Assembly (NCBI RefSeq): GCF_001029445.1
Contig: NZ_LDOT01000002.1
Location: 310,001 to 374,000, forward strand
DNA length: 64,000 nucleotides
Direction of reading: 5' to 3'
Source of the DNA: Photobacterium aquae
GTDB taxonomy: Bacteria > Pseudomonadota > Gammaproteobacteria > Enterobacterales > Vibrionaceae
A program made the translations under genes and the position numbers. Position 1 is the stretch's first letter. Each line of letters opens with the position of its first letter. The notes below the pieces were generated by a model. That model did no database searches, had not been told where the DNA came from, and saw only the letters and a program-made list of their open reading frames with translations. Below, one piece after another: positions 19,962 to 27,483 of this stretch.

Positions 19962-20767
19962 GCGCACTGCTTGAAGTCGAAAACCTGAAAAAAGACTACC
20001 ACTACCGCTCCGGCCTGTTTCGACGCCGGACCATCGAGGCGGTAAAACCGGTCTCTTTCTCTCTGGAAGCAGGCGAAACCATCGCTTTCATGGGGGAAAA
20101 CGGTTCAGGCAAATCTACCTTGGCCAGAATGCTAGCCGGGGTGGTCGAGCCAACCGAGGGGATAATCCGGGTTAACGGCGAGCCGCTGGCCCACCGCGAC
20201 TACCTGACCCGCTGCAAGCTGATCAGGATGATCTTCCAAGATCCCAATACCTCGCTCAACCCGCGCCTGCAAATTGGCAAAATACTGGAAGGGCCGCTCA
20301 AGCGAAATACCGACATGACCCCGCACGCACGCGAGCGCCGGATCATGGAGACCTTAAAACGGGTCGGCCTGCTGCCCGAGCACGCCTATTTCTACCCGCA
20401 GATGCTGGCAACCGGGCAGAAGCAGCGCGTCTCTCTCGCGCGCGCGCTGATCCTCCAGCCGTGTATTATCGTCGCCGACGAGGCCTTGAACGGCCTTGAT
20501 ATGTCAATGCGCTCGCAGATCATCAACCTGCTGCTCGAATTGCAGGAAGAAATGGGACTGTCGTATATCTACGTCTCGCAGCATATGGGGGTGATCAAGC
20601 ATTTCACCGACAAGGTGATGGTGATGCAAAATGGTGAAGTGGTCGAAAAAGGCCTGACTTCCGAGGTATTCAGCAACCCTCAGCATCCGCTGACCCAAAA
20701 GCTGCTCGACAGCCATTTCGCCGCACCGGCTCATGACCGCAGCAGCCGCAACGTGAGTCCCGCCTAA
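19958..20767 (+). CDS. sapF: Sap transporter ATP-binding protein SapF
   Basis: Second ATPase of the Sap importer; 269 residues (E. coli 268). Walker A is GENGSGKST (about 48-56). The signature region [19 protein letters not shown] is degenerate, and Walker B reads [12 protein letters not shown], with Ala in place of the usual Pro after DE, a SapF feature. The switch His is in VSQHMG. The start is GTG 19958, overlapping the sapD stop, with GGAGGAAA upstream. It is the last gene of the operon and convergent with the DUF4010 gene. Confidence 0.94.
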   Translation: MSALLEVENLKKDYHYRSGLFRRRTIEAVKPVSFSLEAGETIAFMGENGSGKSTLARMLAGVVEPTEGIIRVNGEPLAHRDYLTRCKLIRMIFQDPNTSLNPRLQIGKILEGPLKRNTDMTPHARERRIMETLKRVGLLPEHAYFYPQMLATGQKQRVSLARALILQPCIIVADEALNGLDMSMRSQIINLLLELQEEMGLSYIYVSQHMGVIKHFTDKVMVMQNGEVVEKGLTSEVFSNPQHPLTQKLLDSHFAAPAHDRSSRNVSPA

Positions 20768-20778
20768 CTGACTTATCC

Positions 20779-20827
20779 GGCGTGCTCCCGCTATCCCCAT
20801 CCATTACACGGGAAACGGGATCACGCC
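20779..20827. terminator. Possible terminator between sapF and the DUF4010 gene
   Basis: An imperfect 12-bp inverted repeat (GGCGTGCTCCCG / CGGGATCACGCC, one mismatch) with a loop of about 25 bases. It overlaps the last codons of the DUF4010 gene. No clear T tract is present, so this is a weak call. Confidence 0.35.
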
Positions 20828-22089
20828 ATTGCCATCACTGCTGCCCCGCCCAGAGACACCGACAACAAGACCGGCCAAATAATATAGTTACGCATCCCAG
20901 CATGGCCTATTACGCACGCCATCCCCATCTTAACCAAACTGTTTACCGAAGCCGCAATCACGATCCCCAACGCCGCCGTGGACAGCAGCAAGCTCGCCGT
21001 ACTTTGCCGGCCCAGTGCCAGTGTTATGGCATCGACATCGGTGATCCCGGAAATCGCGGCAAGGATCAGAATCCCGGTCTCGCCAAACCACGCCTGCAAG
21101 GCGCTCGACAGCAGCATAATCAGTAACAGGATAATCCCAAACCATAGAGCCGCAGAAAGCGCCAACGGGTTTTGTTTCATATCAGGCTCAGTGGTGGCAT
21201 CACCACGGTGGCGATACCAGATCCACACCGCAGGCAGGTAAAACGCCACCATCATCACCCCGAGCGGTAACGCCAGCAGTTTCAGCAACGGCATATTAAT
21301 CACCGAGCAGACAAACAGGATCCGTGGAAACATGGTGCCGCAACTAAGTAGTATGCCGCTAGCCAGCAATCCGCTTAAGCCCGGTTGATTTTTCGACAAA
21401 TGGGAAAACTGGAGGGTCAGTGCCGTTGAAGAGCTCAAACCGGCAAACAGGCAGGTCAGTAAAATCCCCTTCTCCGCCCCGCCGAGTTTCATCGCGAAAT
21501 AGCCAATAAAGGAGATACTGGCGATCAACACCACCATCCACCAGATCTCATACGGATTAATCGCCTGCCAAGGCCCCATCGCCTGATTAGGCAGCAATGG
21601 CAGCATCACCACTGAAATCAGCAACAACCGCAGCGCAGCATCCAGTTCGTACTCCTGCAGACGCTGCAAGGCAGTATGCATCTCCTGCTTATTATCCAAA
21701 ATAATCGCCGTGATCACCGCGACAGACGCCGCCAGTACAGGCTCGCCAATCACCACAAGCACCCCGAGCGAGAAGGTGATCAACATGCCCACCAAGCCTG
21801 TAATGCTCAGGTTAACATTGAACTGCTGGCGGGTTTTATAGGCCACTGTCACCACAACGGCCATCGCGACAAAGGCCAGCCCAAGGAACAGCTCTGAAAA
21901 ATGGCTGGCTATCAGCCCGCAAATCCCGCCCAGCAGACCCACCAAGGAATAGGTCCGGATCCCGGCGATGCGGGTTCCCGCCGCTTCATTGCGATCCACC
22001 CATCCACGCTGAATCCCAATAATCGCCCCAAGCAGCAAGGCAATCGCTAACCGTATGTAAGGGGAAGAGAAATCGAATTCCGTTTCCAT
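20821..22089 (-). CDS. MgtC/SapB-type and DUF4010 membrane protein
   Basis: Polytopic inner-membrane protein of unknown transport role; 422 residues with about 12 hydrophobic segments. The N-terminal 130 residues look like the MgtC domain (IRLAIALLLGAIIGIQRGWVDR, GIRTYSLVGLLGGICG). The C-terminal part is DUF4010-like (GILLSCGTMFPRILF, AISGITDVDAITLALGRQS, ASVNSLVKMGMACVIG). I start at ATG 22089 with GGAGAG upstream; GTG 22101 is an in-frame alternative. It stands alone, convergent with sapF. The MgtC/SapB family name refers to a different SapB from the permease upstream. Function cannot be stated. Confidence 0.82.
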   Translation of the reverse strand: METEFDFSSPYIRLAIALLLGAIIGIQRGWVDRNEAAGTRIAGIRTYSLVGLLGGICGLIASHFSELFLGLAFVAMAVVVTVAYKTRQQFNVNLSITGLVGMLITFSLGVLVVIGEPVLAASVAVITAIILDNKQEMHTALQRLQEYELDAALRLLLISVVMLPLLPNQAMGPWQAINPYEIWWMVVLIASISFIGYFAMKLGGAEKGILLTCLFAGLSSSTALTLQFSHLSKNQPGLSGLLASGILLSCGTMFPRILFVCSVINMPLLKLLALPLGVMMVAFYLPAVWIWYRHRGDATTEPDMKQNPLALSAALWFGIILLLIMLLSSALQAWFGETGILILAAISGITDVDAITLALGRQSTASLLLSTAALGIVIAASVNSLVKMGMACVIGHAGMRNYIIWPVLLSVSLGGAAVMAMA

Positions 22090-22408
22090 AACGCTCTCCA
22101 CTGGCCAGTGATAGTTTCAGTGTAGAGGGAGTCGCAAGCTGTGAATGCTGAGTGGGTCACGGAATGGGGGAAACCATAACGCGGTCATGCAATAACAGCG
22201 GAAGGCGTCAAACGTGTGAGGGTAGATAGAGGCATTTACATAGCAGATAGGCCTTTTTGTCGCCATACCCTATGGAACATAGAAAAATAACAGCTAAAAA
22301 GCACTGAGCGTACTCGGTGCTTTTTAGCATATCGAATTACCTCAAAATGCTGGATTCAGAGTCCACTGAAACAGGCAACTTGAGGTAGCTTAAGTATACA
22401 TGTCCGTA
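22090..22408 (-). other. Gene-free stretch with a strong hairpin
   Basis: These 319 bases separate the DUF4010 gene from the AT-rich island. Apart from the hairpin at 22293-22328 I see no coding content. The side near 22090 should hold the DUF4010 promoter. Confidence 0.5.
22293..22328. terminator. Strong hairpin, likely bidirectional terminator at the island edge
   Basis: A 16-bp stem (GCTAAAAAGCACTGAG / CTCGGTGCTTTTTAGC, one G-U pair) with a 4-base loop. The stem itself supplies internal T tracts on both strands. It is about 80 bases downstream of the FUSC-like remnant on the minus strand, whose terminator it may be, and it marks the left edge of the accessory island. Confidence 0.65.
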
Positions 22409-22849
22409 TCAATTTCCATCTCTTGGATGCAAAACAATCAAGCTCATGATACCAAGCAAGACAGCGGCAAAAACAGAACCAAAACGAACCAAATCATCGG
22501 AGATAGCGCTAATATTGGTCGAAGTAATACCGTAGAAAACCAGTACGACATAGCTTGAATACAGCAACTGAATCGAGTTATAACTGGCTTTCTTCGATAC
22601 AGCATGAATCCCCATGAACAGAGAACTTATCACCGCCACCCCCAGCGTTCCTACAAGGTTGACTTGCAACAGGCTCATCACTAACGGTGGAATGGCATAT
22701 AACACGCTGGCATATGTGGTAAGCAACCGTCTCAAACCATAATCTTTACCAATACTGGGATCGGGATCTTTGATGATCAACGCAACAATAATGGTGATGA
22801 TAGTGCTTTGCTCCAAATTCAATTGGATAGTACATACCATGGTTACCAT
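22409..22849 (-). pseudogene. FUSC/aromatic-acid-exporter-like membrane protein, 5'-truncated
   Basis: A 146-residue frame with four to five hydrophobic segments. The stretch STIITIIVALIIKDPDPSIGKDYGLRRLLTTYASVLYAIPPLVMSLLQ resembles the second helix and following loop of FUSC/ArAE_1 proteins (a hydrophobic helix, then a short polar loop with G..R...T). The family's first helix is missing: the homology-like part begins about a dozen residues after the only start codons. Its 5' end overlaps, head to head, a K+ channel fragment that also lacks its N-terminus. I therefore read it as a remnant left by a deletion. The FUSC assignment is moderate; it could still be expressed. Confidence 0.5.
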
Positions 22850-23066
22850 GACAATAGCGTGGGAGGCGAATTTTTCTAATAGCGCATACTTTAGTTTTGT
22901 TACCCTAACAACTCTTGGTTATGGCGATATTAGCCCCGTCACCCCGATAGCAAAAACACTCGTTCTCCTAGAAGCAATTGTCGGTATATTTTACATGGCT
23001 GTTGTCGTATCCAGTTTAGTCACCTCTAATTTTGAACATAAAGCACACAATATAGGCGAATTATAG
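22770..23066 (+). pseudogene. Two-helix K+ channel remnant (pore loop and last helix)
   Basis: A 98-residue frame whose C-terminal two thirds is a canonical ion-channel-2 pore: NSAYFSFVTLTTLGYGDISPVTPIAKTLVLLEAIVG then a second helix (FYMAVVVSSLV). The selectivity filter TTLGYGD is intact. No proper first transmembrane helix is present. The first 28 residues (MMINATIMVMIVLCSK...) are encoded antisense to the FUSC-like remnant and look accidental. I infer a channel gene that lost its 5' half; a working channel is unlikely unless the chimeric N-terminus inserts in the membrane. It ends five bases from the convergent exosortase operon. Confidence 0.65.
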
Positions 23067-23071
23067 GTGAA

Positions 23072-23554
23072 TTAAATATTAAAAAAATATCGGCATTCTT
23101 TACTTTCGGCAGGAATGTAAACTGAAAGTGCTAAGGGTAGAGGCTTAGATTCGTCGAAGAGACGCATCACATTGACATATACCGTCATCATATAAAACCT
23201 AAGCATCATAAAATGATCTATCTGTTTTCCATCCAAAAGAAAAATAATATTATTGTTTCTCATATACTGAGACAACAAGTGCCTGTCGCTTGCATCTTGA
23301 CCAAGAATGCTTACAAACACCCCCTGCGGGCAATGTTTGTGCTCAAGCATATAGACGAAACTGCTCTCATTCGTGTTCATTGGCTCTTTCAATTTAAGAC
23401 CCCATCCTTTTTTCTTAATAGAATCGACCAATTGTTCTTCTAAAATAAGATGTTTTGGGGCAGAAATTTCTACCGTGTAGCGGTATATCTTCAGTGATAG
23501 GCTGATGCCTACTAACAAGATAAAAATCGCAAACGCAATTATTCGATACGGCAT
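23072..23554 (-). CDS. Unrecognised single-pass protein, third gene of exosortase operon
   Basis: A 160-residue protein not assigned to a family. It has an N-terminal membrane helix (about 5-24, IIAFAIFILLVGISLSLKIY) followed by a domain of about 135 residues, probably periplasmic, with two cysteines (in HKHCPQG and KECRYFF) that could pair. The RBS AGGGGA precedes ATG 23554. It overlaps the exosortase gene by 16 bp, so the two are probably co-translated. Exosortase loci often carry a small accessory protein such as EpsI (DUF3485) next to the enzyme. The size and topology here fit such a role, but I see no convincing EpsI motif. It is AT-rich like its neighbours. Confidence 0.75.
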   Translation of the reverse strand: MPYRIIAFAIFILLVGISLSLKIYRYTVEISAPKHLILEEQLVDSIKKKGWGLKLKEPMNTNESSFVYMLEHKHCPQGVFVSILGQDASDRHLLSQYMRNNNIIFLLDGKQIDHFMMLRFYMMTVYVNVMRLFDESKPLPLALSVYIPAESKECRYFFNI

Positions 23555-24384
23555 CGTTTATCCCCTTGAGAGCGCAGAGAGAGAAAAATAGGAGATATTG
23601 AAATAATAACAAGAATTATATTATATATATTCGCACCAACACCATCATGCATCCAAATATAGACCTGATAATCAATAGACATTAACCCTATTCTAATAAC
23701 ATTGGTAAGCAAAAGAAAAAGAAAAATATTTAAAAACCATTTTGTATTGATATTAGTGTAACCAAGGAGATAAAACATCGATACCCAACCAAGAATAACG
23801 AAAGAAACATTAAAAAAAACAGAGCACCCTATACCTATTGAGATGTTATGATCCTCACTTAAAAGAAGGTGGTTTTTATGAATATAAAGGTCTGAAAAGA
23901 AAGGAGAAAGAAGCTGACCGATAAACCATGTTTCCGCATGCAAAATAAAACCACTAGAAATCTTAAACAGGCAGTTTTTCCAAATAAAGCTCAATGCTAG
24001 CATCGTCAAAAGAACAACCTTGCCTTCAAAACGGCCCACCTGTAGCCGATATAAAATTGCAGCAATGAGCAATCCTACCCATGATGCTAATGAGCTGGGG
24101 ATCATGAGGAAAAAAACTAAAACCAGACACGGAAGTATGAGTGATTTTTTTGTCGAAATATCAGTGAGATGCAGAAAAACAATAGTAAATACTGTAAATA
24201 TCAGTATAGGGCTAACCGGGAATTGGCTGAAATCGTTAAACCATGCTACGAGACTGCTTGTTAAGCCGTTTGCTATTGTTAAAAGAGATAGCAATATAAA
24301 CGAGGTGTCATAAAACACACCTCGCCATAGCTTATCATCCTCTTTATTATTTATTTTATGATGCCTATTATTACTTATCCTCAC
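23539..24384 (-). CDS. Exosortase/archaeosortase-family transpeptidase
   Basis: A polytopic membrane protein of 281 residues with about eight hydrophobic helices. It carries the exosortase active-site pattern in order: Cys187 in GIGCSVFFNVSF, Arg231 in TNVIRIG, and His246 in WMHDGVGANIYN. In this family the Cys attacks a sorting signal near the C-terminus of substrates and the Arg and His assist. The start is GTG 24384, inside the end of the upstream substrate gene (14-bp overlap); AAGGAG is 14 nt upstream, within the codons for the substrate's terminal arginine cluster. No EPS locus is nearby, so it is probably a dedicated enzyme for the adjacent small substrate. Subfamily not recognised. 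Confidence 0.82.
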   Translation of the reverse strand: MRISNNRHHKINNKEDDKLWRGVFYDTSFILLSLLTIANGLTSSLVAWFNDFSQFPVSPILIFTVFTIVFLHLTDISTKKSLILPCLVLVFFLMIPSSLASWVGLLIAAILYRLQVGRFEGKVVLLTMLALSFIWKNCLFKISSGFILHAETWFIGQLLSPFFSDLYIHKNHLLLSEDHNISIGIGCSVFFNVSFVILGWVSMFYLLGYTNINTKWFLNIFLFLLLTNVIRIGLMSIDYQVYIWMHDGVGANIYNIILVIISISPIFLSLRSQGDKRCRIE

Positions 24385-24613
24385 GGTTAATTACTCTTCT
24401 CCTTATATACAGACCTAAACTAGATGCAACAAACAAGACCCCTGCACCAAGCCACCCTGAAGATAACTCCAACATAGGGGCAGCTGAAGAAGTAACACAA
24501 TGAGGGTTTCCAACATGTTTACCATTACCACAGACCGCATCCGGTACAGCATAGCTTTGTGAGGTTATGCATAGCATTGCTAAAATAAATATCAATTTTC
24601 GAGTGCGCTTCAT
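24371..24613 (-). CDS. Tiny predicted exosortase substrate with C-terminal sorting tail
   Basis: An 80-residue precursor with three parts. The first is a Sec signal peptide MKRTRKLIFILAMLCITSQSYA (1-22). The second is a short exported segment of about 25 residues with a Cys pair, VPDAVCGNGKHVGNPHC (Cys28, Cys39). The third is a tripartite sorting tail: a short motif around Pro46 (APMLELSSG), a membrane helix (about 52-70), and a basic end RRRVINREDK. This is the architecture of PEP-CTERM-like exosortase targets, though the recognition motif is not the classical VPEP. I start at ATG 24613 with AGAGGA upstream; GTG 24625 is an alternative. Its stop overlaps the exosortase start. Confidence 0.75.
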   Translation of the reverse strand: MKRTRKLIFILAMLCITSQSYAVPDAVCGNGKHVGNPHCVTSSAAPMLELSSGWLGAGVLFVASSLGLYIRRRVINREDK

Positions 24614-24815
24614 TTTTCCTCTCACATTAATAACAGATTCCCAAAATTGTTTTCAATTTGCATATTATCTGTAAATTGAAAAAAAATGGGCCTTCAATTA
24701 GACAAATAATATCGCGATATAATTAATGCAAGAGTTGTTCCATTATAGAATGGAGTCAAAATGTTACGTTTAATACTTATAGTTTATTAAGGGTATGAAA
24801 ATGATGGGTCATCAG

Positions 24816-24841
24816 CCAAAGCCTACCCGAGTAGGCTTTGG
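24816..24841 (-). terminator. Hairpin downstream of the AraC-type gene
   Basis: Perfect 11-bp stem CCAAAGCCTAC / GTAGGCTTTGG with loop CCGA, starting 14 bases after the AraC-family gene stop on the minus strand. The T tract beyond it on that strand is weak. It also marks the right edge of the AT-rich island. Confidence 0.7.
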
Positions 24842-24854
24842 TGTTAGTCTTTAT

Positions 24855-25754
24855 TTACTTAATAGCAGTACAGAAGCTCACATCTGCATGCTGGGTCTGC
24901 GGATCAAAACTATGGTACAGCTCAAAACAAGGACGGTTGTCGTTCTCTATCCCAGTGGCAACCACCTCACTCATTAGAGCATCCCATGCCTTTCCGTACT
25001 GGCTAACATCAGTCACCATTTGCCGCATCACCGCATACTGACCACCGGGAAAATCTTGAAGTTCAAGCCCTGCGGGAACGTCGGTATCATCCGGTACCAT
25101 CAGACAGATATCGGTTCGGCACTTATCATCAGGGGTAATCTCTGGGTTATCGTGGTAAATGAATATACAGCTATTGCCGGCCAACCCTTTCATTCCAGCC
25201 CATTGGTACAAACGAGTACTCGGTTCTTCATAACCTTTCCCGTAAGGCCCGGTAACACGGATATAAGCCAGTTTAGTCGGCTCGAAGTATTGTGTTTCCA
25301 TTGTCCTGCTCCATATTGAAGGTTCTTGACCAGTATATGGGGCATCCGTGGTTACTTCGTTTCCGATCTTGCGCAACGTGTGTCCAATCTTGCTGTTTCG
25401 CATCATCTGTCTGAAAGCATCATAATCCTGACAGTCGCGAAATGTGGTTGGGGTCTCACCAAAATGCTGCTTGAACGCCTTGGCGAAACTTTGAGAGGAA
25501 GAAAAACCGTATTCCAATGCGATATGTAAAACCGCAGGCTTAGACTTGAACAGCTCATTGGCGGCGGCTTCTAACCGCAACCGGCGAATAAAATCGGCCA
25601 GCGTCTCGCCTTGCACGGCCCTAAAAGTGCGATGAAAATGGTATGGGGAAATATTGGCTAACGCGGCAACCTCAACCAAGTTCAAGGGCTCGTTAAAATG
25701 TGCCTCAAGGTAACGGATAACGGGTAGCAGCCGCTTGTGGTAGTCAACAACCAT
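24855..25754 (-). CDS. AraC-family regulator with GyrI-like effector domain
   Basis: A 299-residue transcription factor. Two AraC helix-turn-helix motifs lie at the N-terminus (about 8-105: LNLVEVAALANISPYHFHRTFRAVQGE and PAVLHIALEYGFSSSQSFAKAFKQHFGETP). A GyrI/SbmC-like small-molecule domain lies at the C-terminus (about 150-295: MQ/METQYFEPTKLAYIRVTGPYG, DFPGGQYAVMRQMV). This is the Rob/SoxS-like DNA-binding plus effector layout seen in multidrug-sensing regulators. I start at ATG 25754 (GAGGA upstream); the frame is open 20 codons earlier without conservation. The target is unknown; it may be autoregulated. Confidence 0.88.
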   Translation of the reverse strand: MVVDYHKRLLPVIRYLEAHFNEPLNLVEVAALANISPYHFHRTFRAVQGETLADFIRRLRLEAAANELFKSKPAVLHIALEYGFSSSQSFAKAFKQHFGETPTTFRDCQDYDAFRQMMRNSKIGHTLRKIGNEVTTDAPYTGQEPSIWSRTMETQYFEPTKLAYIRVTGPYGKGYEEPSTRLYQWAGMKGLAGNSCIFIYHDNPEITPDDKCRTDICLMVPDDTDVPAGLELQDFPGGQYAVMRQMVTDVSQYGKAWDALMSEVVATGIENDNRPCFELYHSFDPQTQHADVSFCTAIK

Positions 25755-26046
25755 GATATTCCTCACCATTTCATCGTTGAACATGCAGCCTACCGCTTTC
25801 ATACAGAGTTTCAATCACTATTCTGCCAAGTTGGGATAAACCGCGTTAACTATCTGCCCTATAGTATTCACCCTATATGCCGCAAACTTAATGATTGCTC
25901 ACTGCAACACATTGAAAATATTTCCCCTGTTGAGGATGATACCGTTAACGTAGAGCCTCGATGGTTCGAACCCTGCGCCTGATTAAAAGGCCAATGCATT
26001 TTCACGGAAGCAAGCAGTTAGAGGTCGCTTGGGTATAAGGTTAACG

Positions 26047-26481
26047 ATGGAATTCATTTCAGCAACACCAGAATCTGAACTATATGCTTTGAGCCTTTAT
26101 AAACTTTTGGGCTCAGTGTCTTGCTTGGTGCTTTTTACCGTTAGTATTTTAAATAAAAAATCGCTCTTTAACGCCACGGTAAAGACCTCTTTTTTGGCTG
26201 CATTTTTTATGTTTCTCAGCTACTCCGTTGCTGAACGATTTCACACAATGACGATTGTAAACAATCATATTTCGTTCAATTTTATATGGTCAGCATTAGA
26301 CGAAACTATTGAGGCGGATGATATTTCAGCGGTCACTTTCGGTATCAGAGGGAAAGGAAAACACTGCTACATTAGTGTTAACACGCATTCTGGAGAAAAG
26401 TATCAAAGTGTCACACTCGCAAAAGATACGGACATTTGCAAAACGACAAGAACAGCACTAATAGAACGGTTAGGACTATAA
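26047..26481 (+). CDS. Small membrane protein of unknown function
   Basis: 144 residues, not recognised. There are two hydrophobic helices at about 19-36 (LYKLLGSVSCLVLFTVSIL) and 47-64 (TSFLAAFFMFLSYSVAE), then a soluble C-terminal domain of about 75 residues (NHISFNFIWSALDETIEADDISAVTFGIRGKGKHCYISVNTHSG). That domain resembles a small PH-like or YcxB-type fold only in general character. AAGG precedes ATG 26047. It is flanked by the AraC-type regulator (divergent) and pyrF (convergent), and is AT-rich relative to pyrF, so probably accessory. A strong terminator follows. Confidence 0.7.
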   Translation: MEFISATPESELYALSLYKLLGSVSCLVLFTVSILNKKSLFNATVKTSFLAAFFMFLSYSVAERFHTMTIVNNHISFNFIWSALDETIEADDISAVTFGIRGKGKHCYISVNTHSGEKYQSVTLAKDTDICKTTRTALIERLGL

Positions 26482-26487
26482 CAAATG

Positions 26488-26527
26488 AAAAACAGGCACT
26501 AGATCGTTCATCATAGTGCCTGTTTTT
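26488..26527. terminator. Bidirectional terminator between the small membrane gene and pyrF
   Basis: 14-bp stem AAAAACAGGCACTA / TAGTGCCTGTTTTT with a 12-base loop. T tracts form part of the stem on both strands, serving the convergent genes. Confidence 0.9.
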
Positions 26528-26551
26528 TATTCATGTATTCGGGGTTACCCG

Positions 26552-27247
26552 TTATGCCAGCGTCTTGTTAATGGCCGCCAATACAGCCGCTGGATCTTCT
26601 GCTTGAGTAATTGGGCGGCCAATCACCAGATAATCAGACCCTGCGGCCACCGCTTCCACTGGCGTCATTACACGGCGCTGATCGCCAGCTGCACTGCCCG
26701 CCGGACGAATACCCGGTGTCACCAGCTTGAATGACTGGCCCAGCTCACCTTTTAGCAGGCTAGCCTCCTGAGCCGAACACACTACCCCATCCAAGCCGCT
26801 GTTTTTGGTTAGGCGTGCCAAATTCAGCACCTGCTCTTGCGGCTCGCACTGAATACCGATACCGCGCAGATCCGAGGCTTCCATACTGGTTAGCACAGTA
26901 ACGCCAATCAGCAGCGGACGATCTTTGCCATATGGCTCAAGAATTTCACGCGACGCAGTCATCATCCGCTCGCCGCCAGAGGCATGAACGTTCACCATCC
27001 ATACACCCATTTCGGCCGCAGCACGTACCGCATGGGAGCAAGTATTCGGGATATCGTGGAATTTCAAATCTAGAAATACAGAATGGCCCCGATCATGCAG
27101 TTTACGCACGAAGTCAGGGCCAAAATAAGTAAACATCTCTTTACCAACTTTGAGGCGGCAGCTTCCCGGCTCAATACGATCAACAAAGGCCAGCGCCTCG
27201 TCTTGGCTTGGGTAATCGAGCGCAACAATCACTTTTGGGTCTAACAT
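26552..27247 (-). CDS. pyrF: Orotidine 5'-phosphate decarboxylase
   Basis: Last step of UMP synthesis (OMP to UMP + CO2); cytosolic dimer of 231 residues (E. coli 245). The catalytic Asp-Lys-Asp signature is [12 protein letters not shown] (about 59-70). N-terminal [14 protein letters not shown] and C-terminal [21 protein letters not shown] are typical of the bacterial short form. ATG 27247 is followed directly by the conserved sequence and preceded by GGAGAT. It lies downstream of lapA-lapB on the same strand, as in E. coli, but with a terminator between. Confidence 0.96.
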   Translation of the reverse strand: MLDPKVIVALDYPSQDEALAFVDRIEPGSCRLKVGKEMFTYFGPDFVRKLHDRGHSVFLDLKFHDIPNTCSHAVRAAAEMGVWMVNVHASGGERMMTASREILEPYGKDRPLLIGVTVLTSMEASDLRGIGIQCEPQEQVLNLARLTKNSGLDGVVCSAQEASLLKGELGQSFKLVTPGIRPAGSAAGDQRRVMTPVEAVAAGSDYLVIGRPITQAEDPAAVLAAINKTLA

Positions 27248-27452
27248 GGCATCTCCTGCTTCGCTATCATTTTCATCCTCCCCCGGCTAGCGGAGGCGGT
27301 CAGGATTGTACAGCAAATATCTATTTTTGCGAGTATTTTTTAATTACTGTCACGTAGCGCGCAAAACAACAACTCTTTGTGAGCAGCCAATCGTTTGTTA
27401 TTACCACTTAATTACAAATCGGTTGATATGTATCCAGCTAATGGCGAAAAAA

Positions 27453-27474
27453 AACCGCTCTGATAAAGAGCGGT
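27453..27474 (-). terminator. Terminator of lapAB
   Basis: Perfect 8-bp stem ACCGCTCT / AGAGCGGT with a 6-base loop region. On the minus strand it is followed by a run of eight T. It lies 10 bases past the lapB stop. Confidence 0.88.
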
Positions 27475-27483
27475 CTTCTCTGT

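Noticed and set aside
20821..22089. Idea that the MgtC/SapB-type protein is a sixth Sap transporter component
   Set aside because: It is on the opposite strand, and the SapB in that family name is unrelated to the SapB permease.
23539..24384. Reading the exosortase-like gene as a generic EPS or VanZ-type membrane protein
   Set aside because: The ordered Cys187-Arg231-His246 contexts and the adjoining substrate-like gene fit the exosortase family better; no EPS genes are nearby.
24762..24791. 9-codon ORF (MLRLILIVY) with a GGAG upstream, possible leader peptide
   Set aside because: Too short to judge, and no gene follows on the plus strand for it to regulate.
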